A program made the position numbers and the translations under genes. Positions 11,341 to 21,060 of a stretch of 64,000 bases of DNA are shown here, piece by piece. The notes beneath the pieces were generated by a model. That model did not search any database. It was given only the letters and a program-made list of their open reading frames with translations, and was not told where the DNA came from. This DNA is from Diplonema papillatum (taxonomy: Eukaryota > Euglenozoa > Diplonemea > Diplonemida > Diplonemidae): contig JAPJBO010000662.1 of NCBI GenBank assembly GCA_030068145.1, forward strand, positions 62,001 to 126,000, read 5' to 3'. Numbering within the stretch: position 1 is the stretch's first letter; the number at the start of each line of letters is the position of its first letter.

Positions 11341-14300
11341 GCGTACATGCTGAGCATTGAGTTCTTTTAAGCACATGAACCACACGGATCAACATGCACT
11401 GCCTTGAAAGTCAGGTTATCGGATGACGTCGTCACCTGCCATTGCGTCGTCAAGGTCGAGCATTTGTGGAGCTAGCGGGGTTTGGCTTTCTTGCGATTCC
11501 GAAGACTGAGTCGGCGAGTACGATGGCGGGCAGGAGTGCCCGTTTTCCACTTTCGAGGGCATTGGTGTGCCCGTGGTCCCCGGTCGTTTCTGAGAGCTGC
11601 TTGCCCTCGGTACCTTCTTCTTCCTTCGATGCACCCCTGAGTCGGGGGTGGTCGCCTTCGTCTTCTTCCGCTTGCGGCCGGCGATCGGGCCTTCCTTCGG
11701 GGTGCCGAGCACCCTCTTCTTCCGCGCTGGTCGTTCGCTGGTTCCTGGCGTTGGTGGCGGCCTCTTGGTTGCCCGTCCGGTCGACGCTGTTTCCTTTTTC
11801 GTTGCCGCGAGCGGCGCTCGCGCCGCTCGCTTTCCTACTGGCGTTTCCCGCTGTACACTCACCTGGGTGGGTGAGGAGGGCCTCTTCTTCTTGCTGCGTC
11901 CGGGGGTTGACTGGACGTTCGTCTTGTTGGACTGGTGGTGGCCGCGGCTGCAACATGCCGCCGGTCGCCTCTGCGTCAGCGTAGGGAGCCTTCTGCACTC
12001 TTGGCAGGTGGCTCTGCCATGCGTGCGGCAGGCATGATGCCCGCTGCGGCAACACGCCGCCGCCGTCTTGCACTCGCCGCACTTCGTCGTGCTGTGCTCT
12101 GTGCACACCGCGATCGGCTGCCCATCGTTCGCGTGGTGATGGTGCCGGCAGCACATCTCTACCGTGGGAACGTCCCTTCGGACGAGTGCTTTGCACGCCT
12201 CACACTTCCCTTTGTGATGGGTCGCGCATGTGACGAGTGCCTTCTCTTTTCCGACTCCCGGCATATGCACGGGGTCTGGGTGTAGTTGTGGTGGGGCAGG
12301 CAGGGCCCACCTCGCCGCTCTCCCGATCGTCCAGTCAGGGTACGTCGGGCACTGCGTCCCTACATCGCTTCCTTTCACTTGTTCCTCAAGTATCGTCCCC
12401 GTGTGTGCCTCGCGAAAGCGTGGCCTGGGCCGTATACCCGATATCCCCGTGATGCCCATGAACGACAGCGACGTCGTCGGGCACACCCTCTCTCCTCTCA
12501 TGCAGCTTCCCAGCCCTTGCTGTGCCGCCAGCTTGTCCAACGCGCTCATCATGCAGCGCAGGACGTTTCCCCGTTCTCTCACCCCCTTCGGCGCATTCCC
12601 GTGCAGCGGCATGCTGAGGCCCGAGAAGAGTTCAAAGTCGATCGCAAGCTCCAGCATTGACGCCTGCCCGTTCTCGGTCCATTGCATGTCCGACAGCCAC
12701 GCTACCAACGCATAAAACGTCGGTAGTCCCCAGGTCTTGTTCCGCTCCCACGCCCATGCCGGGGCAATCCGCGCGAAGGGGTGGTCAAATTTCTCGGCAG
12801 GCATCGCATCCGCTCTCGACCAGGGGGTCGTGGGGTTCCTGGCCACCCAGCCACGTGCTTCGAGCCCAGCCCGTTCCGCAAGGATTTCAGCCATCATCTC
12901 CTGGAGCCGCCTCGAGAATTGGGCATTCTCGGGTACTACCACACCGTGTTCCAGCGTGCATCTGGGCCAGTCGGCCCGGTTGGCTGCCATCAGCTCGACA
13001 TGTGCCTCTCGTCGCCGTATGTGCGAGTACGCTCCGCAGTCCCAGAATACGTGTTTCTCGTCCTCGGTGTCGCCGCTTCCACAGTGCTTGCAGCTGGGCG
13101 CCTGCGGCTCAGCTCCGGCCTGCCTCATCCGCGACGTGTACTCAGCCGTGTTCACACCCCCCGCCAACGCTACACGTATTAGCCTCGCGGTGTGCGCGGG
13201 ACATTCACGCATCCTCCAGAAGGTGTTCGTCCGCTCCAGGTCGGCTCTCTGTATGCCCTCAAATCCCGGCCGCCTCGCCACCAGTCGGGACCACGTCTTC
13301 GCCCTCAAGTCCGCCCTAACTTCATGTCCCCTCTTCGAAGGTGCCGAGGCTAACGGGTCATATGTTGCACCATTCCTCAGCGTGCGAGACAGGGGCCCGG
13401 GTCCCCATACGTATCCACACTCCTCCATGCTCCTCATCGCCAGTCCGACTGGCCCCAGGGGTAGGTCCCCCTCGGCGTATCTTCCCCGGATGCTCTCCAT
13501 CAGAGGCAGCAGTCGTGGCAACCTCTCGCACGCCGCGTAAAACGCTGTCGTCACCCTATATGCTAGGCATGTACCGGGATCCGTCAGGTGGCCCTTCTCC
13601 TGAAAGTTTAGGACCATCTCCCTCGCGCGCTTCGGGTTGGATCCACCCCAGATCAGTCCCATCACCGACGTCGTCAGCCGTTTCATCGCCACTTTCGATA
13701 CCGGCGCGAAAGAGCATCCTGACAGCGCCGCCGGTAGCACATTCGACTGCACAATCCGGACCCGCTTTTCGTACCGGAACGGCGCATGGCGGAGGCCTTC
13801 CGCCAGGGAGTCGTCTACTACGTCCACTCCCTTTTGCAGGGCGGCCTCCGACAGCCTGGACAGCAGTGTGGCGTCGTCCGCGTATGACTTTGGACTCACA
13901 CCCCCCGCTTCTCTCTTGACCGTTTTCATCACTACCGACAGCAGGGCATTGATGAGTATGACGGATACAGGGCACCCTTGAAGGATACCGTTGGTCACCC
14001 TGAACTCCCTGCCCACCCCTAATGGTAGCTTGAAGCGTCTCGCGAGCAGTCTGTAGATAGCCCTCAGCGGCTTGAGAACCCGATTGTGCAATCCTAAGTC
14101 CTCGGCTAAGCGCAGTACTATCTCTCGTGGGACCATGTCGAAGCATTTCCGGAAGTCCAGCGCCACACCGTAGAGCGGCTCCCCGTCTAACAAGGCGTCC
14201 TCCATCTCGAGCCCAATTTCCATCAAGACGTCCTCGATCCGGTGACCTGGTCGAAAGCCTTTCTGTCCTTCTTCGATCCATTCCTCTTGCCACAGTACTA

Positions 14301-15407
14301 TGTCCGCCAGCCTGCGGCAGGCCCATAGGCGGTACACGGCGGATGTGACGGTTATCGGTCTTGTGTGCAGCGGGTCTTGACTCTCATCCTTCGGCACCAT
14401 CGACACCAGCGCAGTTGTCATGCTTGCCGGCCAGTCTCCAGTTGCTTCGACCAGGTTCATGACGTCTGCAAGTGCATTCAGCAGGGGGAGCGGCAACTCC
14501 CGCAGTTCAGCCATACGCCAGCCATCCACCCCTGACGCGCTTTTCTTCGGCTTCTTCCTCAGCAGAATTCGCAGCTCCTCCCCCGTGATTGTTCCGGCTT
14601 CCATCATATGTGGGCCGATGTGATCCCGGAACCGATCCCGAAACGGCTCGTACTCCGGCTCTGGCCCGTCCTTGTACTTACGCAGGATAGGGTCCCACGC
14701 AGTGTTCAGCACCTCGTCCATCTCGTCAACATTTGCAGTCACTCCCGCCCCCTTTCGCAACACCCCCGACGGTTCAGCGCGCCCGGCGCAGATGGTTGTC
14801 AGACATCGTCTGCTCGCATCGGCCCTCTCGTTCAGCTTGTCTCGGTATTTCGTAAACCTGGCCGCCGATCCCTCCTTTCCGAGCCTGCTCGTCTCTTCCC
14901 GCAATGCCGTGAGAAGCTGCTTCGCCTCCTCATGATCCGGGAATCCTTCTGTCCCTTGGCCATCTTTCATGCACGCCTGTGCCAGCCGCCTGCTGTTCTG
15001 CCAGCAACGGGATACCTCATGCGGAACTGCCTCCGGCCCGCGCCGTTGCGCAAGGTAGCTGCAGATGCGTTCCATCCTGTGGATGGCCTTCCGGAGCCGT
15101 AGCTGTCTGCTGTTCGCCGCCCCCGACCCGTCGCTCGCAGTGCTTGCCGTGATGCAGACTCTCTTAGGTGACGTCTTTACCCCCGTCCTGTACTTCTTCC
15201 CCTTTCTTCCGCAGGGATTCCGAAGGCATCCTGCAAGTACTGCTCACTGACTCGTGACCACTCGAGCCAGGCCTCTTCCACGCGTTGTGCTGCCAGCCGT
15301 TCTGCGGAATCGGAGTTGGCTAGTCTCTGTACGGCTTCTCTGTAAGCTTCTGTGTCCGAGAGGCCCCACTTGGGTCCCCCTTGAGCATTGAGTTCTTTAA
15401 GGTGCAA
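11341..15407 (-). mobile_element. LINE-A, 5'-truncated non-LTR retrotransposon
   Basis: The minus-strand element begins right after the 3' end of another LINE tail (about 15384) and ends in the family's 3' motif ACTTAAAAGAACTCAATGCT near 11355-11375. It lacks ORF1 and the endonuclease; the first recognisable residues (near 15390-15180) align with the linker between endonuclease and RT of the LINE at 42.8-48.2 kb. It encodes RT, a CCHC knuckle and a Cys/His-rich tail. One frameshift lies near 15180. Confidence 0.85.
11416..15075 (-). CDS. LINE reverse transcriptase with Cys/His-rich C-terminus
   Basis: Catalyses target-primed reverse transcription in related elements. RT motifs: RPITVTSAVYRLW (about 239-251), GFRPG (273-277), motif A VALDFRKCFD (Asp307), motif B NGILQGCPVS (362-371), motif C YADD (398-401). 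About 65 residues present in the 44.8-kb LINE are missing right after KGVDVVDD (about 422), removing motif D and following sequence, so this copy is probably dead. A CCHC knuckle follows (C662, C665, H675, C680). Three Cys/His units with CCRxxHH...CxxH...CxEC spacing (about 958-1048) resemble B-box fingers. The last 170 residues are basic and disordered. The frame continues upstream of the ATG (TGVKTSPKRV...), past a +1 shift near 15180, into residues reading LNAQGGPKWGLSDTEAYREA. Confidence 0.85.
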   Translation of the reverse strand: MERICSYLAQRRGPEAVPHEVSRCWQNSRRLAQACMKDGQGTEGFPDHEEAKQLLTALREETSRLGKEGSAARFTKYRDKLNERADASRRCLTTICAGRAEPSGVLRKGAGVTANVDEMDEVLNTAWDPILRKYKDGPEPEYEPFRDRFRDHIGPHMMEAGTITGEELRILLRKKPKKSASGVDGWRMAELRELPLPLLNALADVMNLVEATGDWPASMTTALVSMVPKDESQDPLHTRPITVTSAVYRLWACRRLADIVLWQEEWIEEGQKGFRPGHRIEDVLMEIGLEMEDALLDGEPLYGVALDFRKCFDMVPREIVLRLAEDLGLHNRVLKPLRAIYRLLARRFKLPLGVGREFRVTNGILQGCPVSVILINALLSVVMKTVKREAGGVSPKSYADDATLLSRLSEAALQKGVDVVDDSLAEGLRHAPFRYEKRVRIVQSNVLPAALSGCSFAPVSKVAMKRLTTSVMGLIWGGSNPKRAREMVLNFQEKGHLTDPGTCLAYRVTTAFYAACERLPRLLPLMESIRGRYAEGDLPLGPVGLAMRSMEECGYVWGPGPLSRTLRNGATYDPLASAPSKRGHEVRADLRAKTWSRLVARRPGFEGIQRADLERTNTFWRMRECPAHTARLIRVALAGGVNTAEYTSRMRQAGAEPQAPSCKHCGSGDTEDEKHVFWDCGAYSHIRRREAHVELMAANRADWPRCTLEHGVVVPENAQFSRRLQEMMAEILAERAGLEARGWVARNPTTPWSRADAMPAEKFDHPFARIAPAWAWERNKTWGLPTFYALVAWLSDMQWTENGQASMLELAIDFELFSGLSMPLHGNAPKGVRERGNVLRCMMSALDKLAAQQGLGSCMRGERVCPTTSLSFMGITGISGIRPRPRFREAHTGTILEEQVKGSDVGTQCPTYPDWTIGRAARWALPAPPQLHPDPVHMPGVGKEKALVTCATHHKGKCEACKALVRRDVPTVEMCCRHHHHANDGQPIAVCTEHSTTKCGECKTAAACCRSGHHACRTHGRATCQECRRLPTLTQRRPAACCSRGHHQSNKTNVQSTPGRSKKKRPSSPTQVSVQRETPVGKRAARAPLAATKKETASTGRATKRPPPTPGTSERPARKKRVLGTPKEGPIAGRKRKKTKATTPDSGVHRRKKKVPRASSSQKRPGTTGTPMPSKVENGHSCPPSYSPTQSSESQESQTPLAPQMLDLDDAMAGDDVIR

Positions 15408-15684
15408 GTGCCATCAAGGCAGGCGAGCACTGTTCACGGGCTAGCGTTACTTTATGACGTCGTCCGTCGGGAGAGTCAACGATGATGAGGATGTGGTCAA
15501 ACTAGCCATTTCCAAGTCAAGTTCAATTCCCGCTCGCTTTCGCGGTGCGGACTTTCCGGGCCGGTTTGGCTGTTTCCGGGTCGACGATGGGGAAGAAGTC
15601 AGGCATTCCATTTCGTGATCGAGCGTAGAGTTGTTCACGGCCTGCCGCGATCGCTGAGCAGGGGTTGCCATGTAGCCCGTATAG
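15384..15684 (-). mobile_element. short LINE 3'-tail copy
   Basis: Encodes 74 residues, from MATPAQRSRQAVNNSTLDHE to TLPTDDVIK (15671-15447), almost identical to the C-terminus of the ORF at 41480-42640, then the 3' end CTTAAAGAACTCAATGCT. Compared with that copy it lacks about 960 bp, yet its 5' flank (ATACGGGCTACATGGCAACC) is the same. LINE-A abuts its 3' end. Confidence 0.8.
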
Positions 15685-15689
15685 GTCTA

Positions 15690-16049
15690 AGTCAACACTG
15701 CTACTTTCATGGGATGTTCACCGGGGAAGGGTCCGACCTAACCGTTAGTCAACAGCAACGTCGAAAAGGGGGAGGGGAAAGAAGATAGAAAATCGGTGGG
15801 GTTGACAAGCTCGTAGGTGGTTGTTTGTAGATCAGTACAACCTTAAACTACGCCTAGCACGCGGCCAGGCGGTCTTTAGCGGACCTCCAGTACATTAAAC
15901 GCAAGCCGGCAGGTCGTCATCAGACGCGGCACGAAAAGCAAACTTCGCCGGCGCAGCACTTCAGCCTTGCGTCCTCTTATTTACAGCGGGCACCGTACCT
16001 GACCTCAGCCCCGCTAGGCCGAGATTCCGGTTGTTCCGCAGGGCAAACA
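15690..16049. other. no gene; sequence between USP stop and LINE tail
   Basis: Non-coding sequence that may include the 3' UTR of the PLE-USP element. No repeats noticed. Confidence 0.35.
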
Positions 16050-17390
16050 TCACTCCCCGAAGTTGACGTACGTGCAGAGACGTTCGTGCGCACGCAGGCC
16101 TCTGAGGCCCCGGAACAATCGACCGTCCTTGTTGCGGTCGGTGAAGCAGCGCTTGCAGCGCAGTTCCGAGGAGTCCTTGGGCTGTCCAGGTGGCTGGCCG
16201 TGTGCTGTCAAAGCGGCGTCGGGAGGCATGGGTTGGCAAGGTTCCAGATTCGCGTCGGTAAAGGGCGGACTAGAAGGCATCAGCGGGACTACTGTCGTAG
16301 CCATCATCGTAGGCGATAGCAAGTGTTCGACCACCTCGTGGGACGCATTGGGGATTCGTACGTATGCGGCGAGGTATACGTCAGTCCAAGGCACGTTGTC
16401 GACGTGCAAGACTCGTTCGTCATCGAAAAGCGTCCATTGCATCCCTTGCAAGACGTAGGTGACAAAATGGCCGTTGGTCGTACTTTGTCCCGTGTGTACA
16501 ACCACCGCGGAAAGGCGCAGTGTGCTGTCCGGCAGTCGCAGGAGGAGCGGTAGGGAAGCGTCATTCCGTAGTCTCGCACCATCGCTTGCGCAAATGCCGA
16601 ACTGCAACAGCAAGCACTCGGAGGCCACATGCACGTTCATGCTCTCCACAACGGATCCAGCAGCTCCGCAGTCACACCTTCTCTCCGGATTCATGATTCC
16701 ACGAACACAGAATGCGTCCTTCACCGGCCTTCCCCGAGGGACTTGCAAACACTGTACCGGCTGATGGCGGGTGGAATCGGGGCCACAGGCGATACATCGT
16801 GTTGTAGTCGTCACCGTGTTCTCCAGGCACGTCTGGAAAAGCCGCCGATCCGGACAAGCCTCCTCCGTCTCGTCCGGCCCTAGGGAGCTGTCTGTCCTAT
16901 CCGGAATCGCAACCAAGGCCTCGTGTGCGTCGTGCTGTCGCGCATCGCAGAACATTGGGAGCATGGCGAGGATTGTTTCAGCCCCTATCCTTCGGCTGTC
17001 TTGGCTGAGCCGGCTCCTCCCCGAGCGCGAGCTTACCAGTAGGACGAAGTACGTCAAGAACTCCTTCAGGAACCCCCGGAAATTCAGAGGATTCTGCGCA
17101 AGACTGTAATACATGTTCTCGATCGGTTCCACACGCATCAACAGCTGCAGTACCGCATTGAGAAAGCAGGTATTCCCAAGGTTCGGGAGGCCGGCAGGTT
17201 CAAACGGTGACGGGTCGAACATGCGGGAGGGCCGTTGGACGCAGTTGACAGCCTGGCGGCTGACAGCGGGTGAAGATTCCAGCATGTCAGGCACTGCATG
17301 GGACACGTCGCAGCACCGCTTCGGTCCAGCCTGAGCAGCCTCATCGTCCCTGCGCTTGCGCTTTCCTTTAGTCGTCCCATCCTGGGGCAC
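16050..17390 (-). CDS. ubiquitin-specific protease (USP) domain of PLE-1, with C2H2 finger
   Basis: A deubiquitinase of the USP (C19) fold. Cys box LPNLGNTCFLNAVLQLL (catalytic Cys75, codon 17168-17166); QQD-box variant CDARQHDAHEALV (149-160); zinc-ribbon-like CIAC and CDC pairs (about 199-241); His box TNGHFVTYV (His308) and LFDD (about 321-324). A C2H2-like finger CKRCFTDRNKDGRLF...HERLC ends the protein. The marked start is a GTG; no ATG start is convincing. Upstream the same frame runs on through one TGA (17444-17442) into the PLE C-terminal region to 17819. In PLE-2 the matching junction is open, so this is a fusion with a nonsense codon here, or a readthrough site. The catalytic residues look intact. 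Confidence 0.85.
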   Translation of the reverse strand: MPQDGTTKGKRKRRDDEAAQAGPKRCCDVSHAVPDMLESSPAVSRQAVNCVQRPSRMFDPSPFEPAGLPNLGNTCFLNAVLQLLMRVEPIENMYYSLAQNPLNFRGFLKEFLTYFVLLVSSRSGRSRLSQDSRRIGAETILAMLPMFCDARQHDAHEALVAIPDRTDSSLGPDETEEACPDRRLFQTCLENTVTTTTRCIACGPDSTRHQPVQCLQVPRGRPVKDAFCVRGIMNPERRCDCGAAGSVVESMNVHVASECLLLQFGICASDGARLRNDASLPLLLRLPDSTLRLSAVVVHTGQSTTNGHFVTYVLQGMQWTLFDDERVLHVDNVPWTDVYLAAYVRIPNASHEVVEHLLSPTMMATTVVPLMPSSPPFTDANLEPCQPMPPDAALTAHGQPPGQPKDSSELRCKRCFTDRNKDGRLFRGLRGLRAHERLCTYVNFGE

Positions 17391-17441
17391 AAGATCACGA
17401 CGCTGCTTCGGAGCCGCAGTGGAGGGCCGATCGGGCGTATC

Positions 17442-18762
17442 TCATTCCGTTCGTGTGCCAGGTCGAGGACGGTCCCTGTATCTCACGAAGGCCTTCTCAG
17501 CGAGCAGCCTCTCGACCGCTTGGTCGATGGACTCCAAGTCGGGCATCTGCAAGATGCGTTCCACTTCATGTACGAGCCACACGAAGTGCGCACGGATCTT
17601 CTCGCAGTGGTCACCAAACTTCGCTTTTGGGTACGTGTCCAGTAACCATTTGCGAAACCCACTTATCAGGACACTCTTGCGGTCCCGTCTCATGAGCTTC
17701 AGCACCGTGTTGTTCATCTCGGTTTTAAAGTCATGGAGGTTGTTCGCAATCCTGCCGTTACGCACGAGCGCTCCGATGAGGATACTCGACCCAAAGTTCG
17801 ACGGAGCCGTAGAGAGCACGGATGTGTACGCTAAGGGTTGGTACCGTTATGCCTTCGCTTTGTCGAGGACTGACAGGCGCATGTATCTCCTCCCGGACAT
17901 CTCGGAGACCTCATGTCGAATCCGAGTACCAAGGAAAGTGGCGTCCCCAACCTTGGCGTTTGTCTGTTTGTACCTCATGTTGTACACAGATTCCGGTGGG
18001 GGTTTTGTGCCGAAACACAACAGATCGTCAATGAAGCGGCGTGTCAGGCTAAACAATGCCGCACGTTGAGTGTCCCCGTCTTCCAAGAGTCGCATCATGT
18101 ATTTTCGCTCTTTCGCATAGCAAAAGAGGTTGGCGGTGTCGAGAAGCGTTCGCACCCATTGGGATGCCTAGCGTCTGCCTCATCAGTACCCTGTTGACCA
18201 GAACATAGGTATTCGCCAAGCAGAAAGACAAGAGGGTTTGGAGCTCCTGTGCCGAATACGCTGCTTCATGTGACCTAACCTCCGTGTTTACCATAAAGGC
18301 GAAACAGCGCTTCTTACGAGTCGGCGGGTGTTGGCTCTTCGGACGTACTAATGCGAGTCTTCCCGCGTCCACGTTCAACCGTGCAGCTTCCGCCGCGAAG
18401 GCCTCATTTATCGTGTCCGCAACCGCATTAAGCAGCTCTTCAAGCTCCAGCTGGTCGTACATAGTTGTAAAGTCAAATGTACCAGCGTCCAGCTGCGCGA
18501 GTTCGTCCGCGTGTGTCTTCAGGAAGAAGGCCGTGTCGTCGCTCGACTCCGTGATCCAAAAGTATCGGTAGCCTGTCGCGTTGAACCGAATGCCGGCTCC
18601 CACCCGGGAAAGGTCAACCGTGGCTAGTATCTTCCTCCGTATCATCCTCGCGAAGTGCCGAGGGGCGTCCTTGAATTGCTCCTCAACGAACTGGGTCACA
18701 GCTTTTTGTCGACCTCCCTACAAACGGCTTCTTCCCCACTGTCCGGTCGGAACTTGCGATCC
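17442..18762 (-). pseudogene. PLE-1 reverse transcriptase and C-terminal region, broken
   Basis: RT motifs: A-like FDFTTMYDQLELEELL (about 18485), B-like LGIPMGANAS (about 18170), C-like RRFIDDLLCFG (about 18030), then ATFLGTRI and the conserved C-terminal block FGSSILIGALVRNGRIANN (about 17790). The upstream block ELISLFDKDRKFRPDS (about 18780-18740) is in another frame. Frame changes occur near 18700 and 18160, and a TAA lies at 17847. The FIDD/YIDD active site and GIPMG block are PLE signatures. Not functional as it stands unless the shifts are sequence errors. Confidence 0.75.
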
Positions 18763-20178
18763 TTGTCAAAAAGCGAAATCAGCTCGCTTGACGTCTTGAG
18801 GAGGTTGTGCCTGCCCGCACGCATGCCCTTGGATGTGGTAGCCGTCTAGAAGGTAGCGTTGGCAAGGGCATTCGTCAGGGGGAGGGGCCGGGGCAGAAAT
18901 TGTTAGTCGCGAAACATCCGTGAAGTTTGACAGAAGGACCCCGAGGGGAGGATTGAGCGACGTGGAAACCCTCGTGTTCACGAAGTCCGTTGAGTCCGCG
19001 AGCACTTCACGGAGTTCGGTATCGTGACAGAAAACGGTGGCTAGCTTCCTTTCATCCATCATCTTGCTCACGTGTCGTATGCAGAACCAAGGCGTTCGTG
19101 CTGCACTCTTCTTTTTCTTTGCAAGATGGTTGATTTCACAAAGCCTCGCCGTGAGTAGCTCGTCCAGGATTGCTACCTTCGGGTGCTGCAGGTGCTCAAC
19201 CATGAACATTCGCACCCAGGTACGAACTCTGTAAACCCGGCTCTTCATCCACGGGTTCACGTCGGATGCCCGCAGGGTGTCTTCATCGAGTCCGAACATG
19301 TGATGCAGCTGCTTCCGGATGCCGAAGTATCGGCCTCGACTCTGGTCCACGTGGATCTGCCAGGCGTCTCCGCGCTCCCGGGGATTTTCCGGAGTAGACT
19401 GCCCGCCGTCCGGTTTGCCCTTGAACGACGGAGGAGATCGCGGCTTCGTACCTCGCTTGTTAAAACCGCTTGCAGTTTTAACCATATTGCACTGCGGCTT
19501 TAGCCTCGCGATGAAAGCCATCTCTATCGGCTCGGCAACCTGGTCGAAGTTACCCCCAGCCGCATAGAACGTCTGGGATGTCGTAGAGGATGAACGCGTA
19601 AGGCGGCGAGGGGAGGTTCTGCAAGTGTCGCTTGAGCCTGTCCTGCTTGGTTTTCCGGCCAGACCAATGCTTTGTAACCCGCTCCTGCATCGTCTTGCTC
19701 GTCTTGCCGATGTATAGCAGGTTGGCGTGGGCGTCAACTAGTCCGTAGATGAGACCCGTGGCGCGGTAGTTGTTTGCGTCTGTCGGGCGCTGGAGTCTCA
19801 TCGTCGCGTACGTGTGGTCCAGAAGCCTGCGATACCTCTTCTGGAACCGGGCCGTGAAAATAACTCGCCCTGCTCTTTCCACTTCGGCCAATCTATCTGT
19901 GTCATCTTCTCCGTTTTGCCACGTACACAGTCAGTCTGGAAGAACGGCGCAAGAAAGGGCTTTGCGAACTCCGGGCGTCGACGCATGTCCGCGTCAGCTG
20001 GTGGCAAACGTACCATGTTGACCGCGAAGCTCTTGCGAGGATTGTGGGGTCGGGTCCGTATCGCAAGGGGTAGTGATCTGTACAGGGTCGGAGTTGCCGG
20101 GGGTAGTAGAATTGGTCGGCTGCGGTGTTGACGGAACGTAACGGAACTGATTTGAATTGCTTGGGGGAGGCTGTACAA
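18763..20178 (-). pseudogene. PLE-1 GIY-YIG endonuclease and zinc-finger region, broken
   Basis: The nuclease core GLIYGLVD...LLYIGKTSKTMQERVTKHW lies in 19891-19550. Its final helix (EMAFIARLKPQCNM, near 19530) is in another frame, reached by a shift near 19570. Further on, DECPCQ...H...HAC (about 18870-18810) forms the CxC-type zinc finger usual in PLEs with N-terminal nuclease. Upstream, a basic segment (NPRKSFAVNMVRLPPADADM, near 20040) joins by a frame shift near 19860. The nuclease nicks target DNA in active PLEs. Confidence 0.7.
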
Positions 20179-20249
20179 AGGGGTGGTAACATGGCTTGGG
20201 TGGTGAGCGGGTTGCCGTTCTGATTACTGGCGGTACTCTTCACGCGACG

Positions 20250-21060
20250 TACACGGTGTTGTTGTTAAGGGTGTCGGTTTGTTGCTAAGCTCAAGTCTTA
20301 GCGCGCTTTTTTCGGGGGGTGCGTTTTGTGGTCTTGGTTGGGGGTTTTCCCGGTTTGTAGAAGCGAGGCCGCACGGGGGCAGGATGGCACCAAGCCTAGA
20401 CTCTGCCCGGTCTCGTTGCCGATGTCTTGTGGTACAGCGGGGCGAAGTTAATGCGATTTAACCGTCTCCCTACCTGTACCGGTTGCGTTTCTTCGTCGGT
20501 TGTGCCATGGGCAGTTGGTTTTCGACCTCCGTACGCTGTGTCAGAGGTCTCAGATCGTGGGCGGGTTATTTGTGCGAGAGGTCCCCCCGCGGCGTTTGAG
20601 GGGACTGGGTGGGTACGGCCGCCAATCCACCTAGACTCCGCCCCCTCATTCCGTCCTAGCATGAAGCATTGACCACGGACATTTCGGGATAGGAGTCACC
20701 TTTCATTCTTGAGCGAAACCACACTCGAAAGGTACTCGCCCTCATCCAGAATTGCTGCTTTGCGTCTATTGTCTTCGTCGACATTTACATCTAAAACTAT
20801 GTACAAGGGAGTGCGGGGGTTGTTACCAGTCAGCGCTATCGCACGTCGCGCGATCGATCAGGCGGAGCGGTCTGGCAGTCAAGCGTCTGTTGTCGCGGCA
20901 ACTGAATAGCCCAGTGTCGTACACACGTACTCAAAAACGTCATTACTCTATCAGCGCACCAATCATGCGAGTTGCTAACGTCAGCAGGGTGTACCGATGG
21001 CCTCCAGGGAGGAGTTACGGCTCCGGCGACGTAGCGTTCGGGCGTGAGTGTTGAACGTCG
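20250..21060. other. no certain gene; possible PLE-1 N-terminal or 5' region
   Basis: A minus-strand frame at 20662-20396 is open but has no recognisable domain. It could be PLE-1 N-terminal sequence. The rest is unassigned. Confidence 0.3.

Larger units (their letters stand above)
16050..20250 (-). mobile_element. PLE-1: Penelope-like retroelement with N-terminal GIY-YIG and C-terminal USP
   Basis: The domain order on the minus strand is basic N-terminus, GIY-YIG nuclease, CxC...H zinc finger, PLE-type RT, conserved C-terminal region, then a ubiquitin-specific protease and a C2H2 finger. A nuclease placed before the RT is the permuted arrangement known for Naiad/Chlamys-type PLEs. The RT part has several frameshifts and two in-frame stops (TAA 17847, TGA 17442), but from about 18155 to 16050 everything is in one frame. 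No pLTRs were identified. A second copy lies at 22097-23895. Confidence 0.8.
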
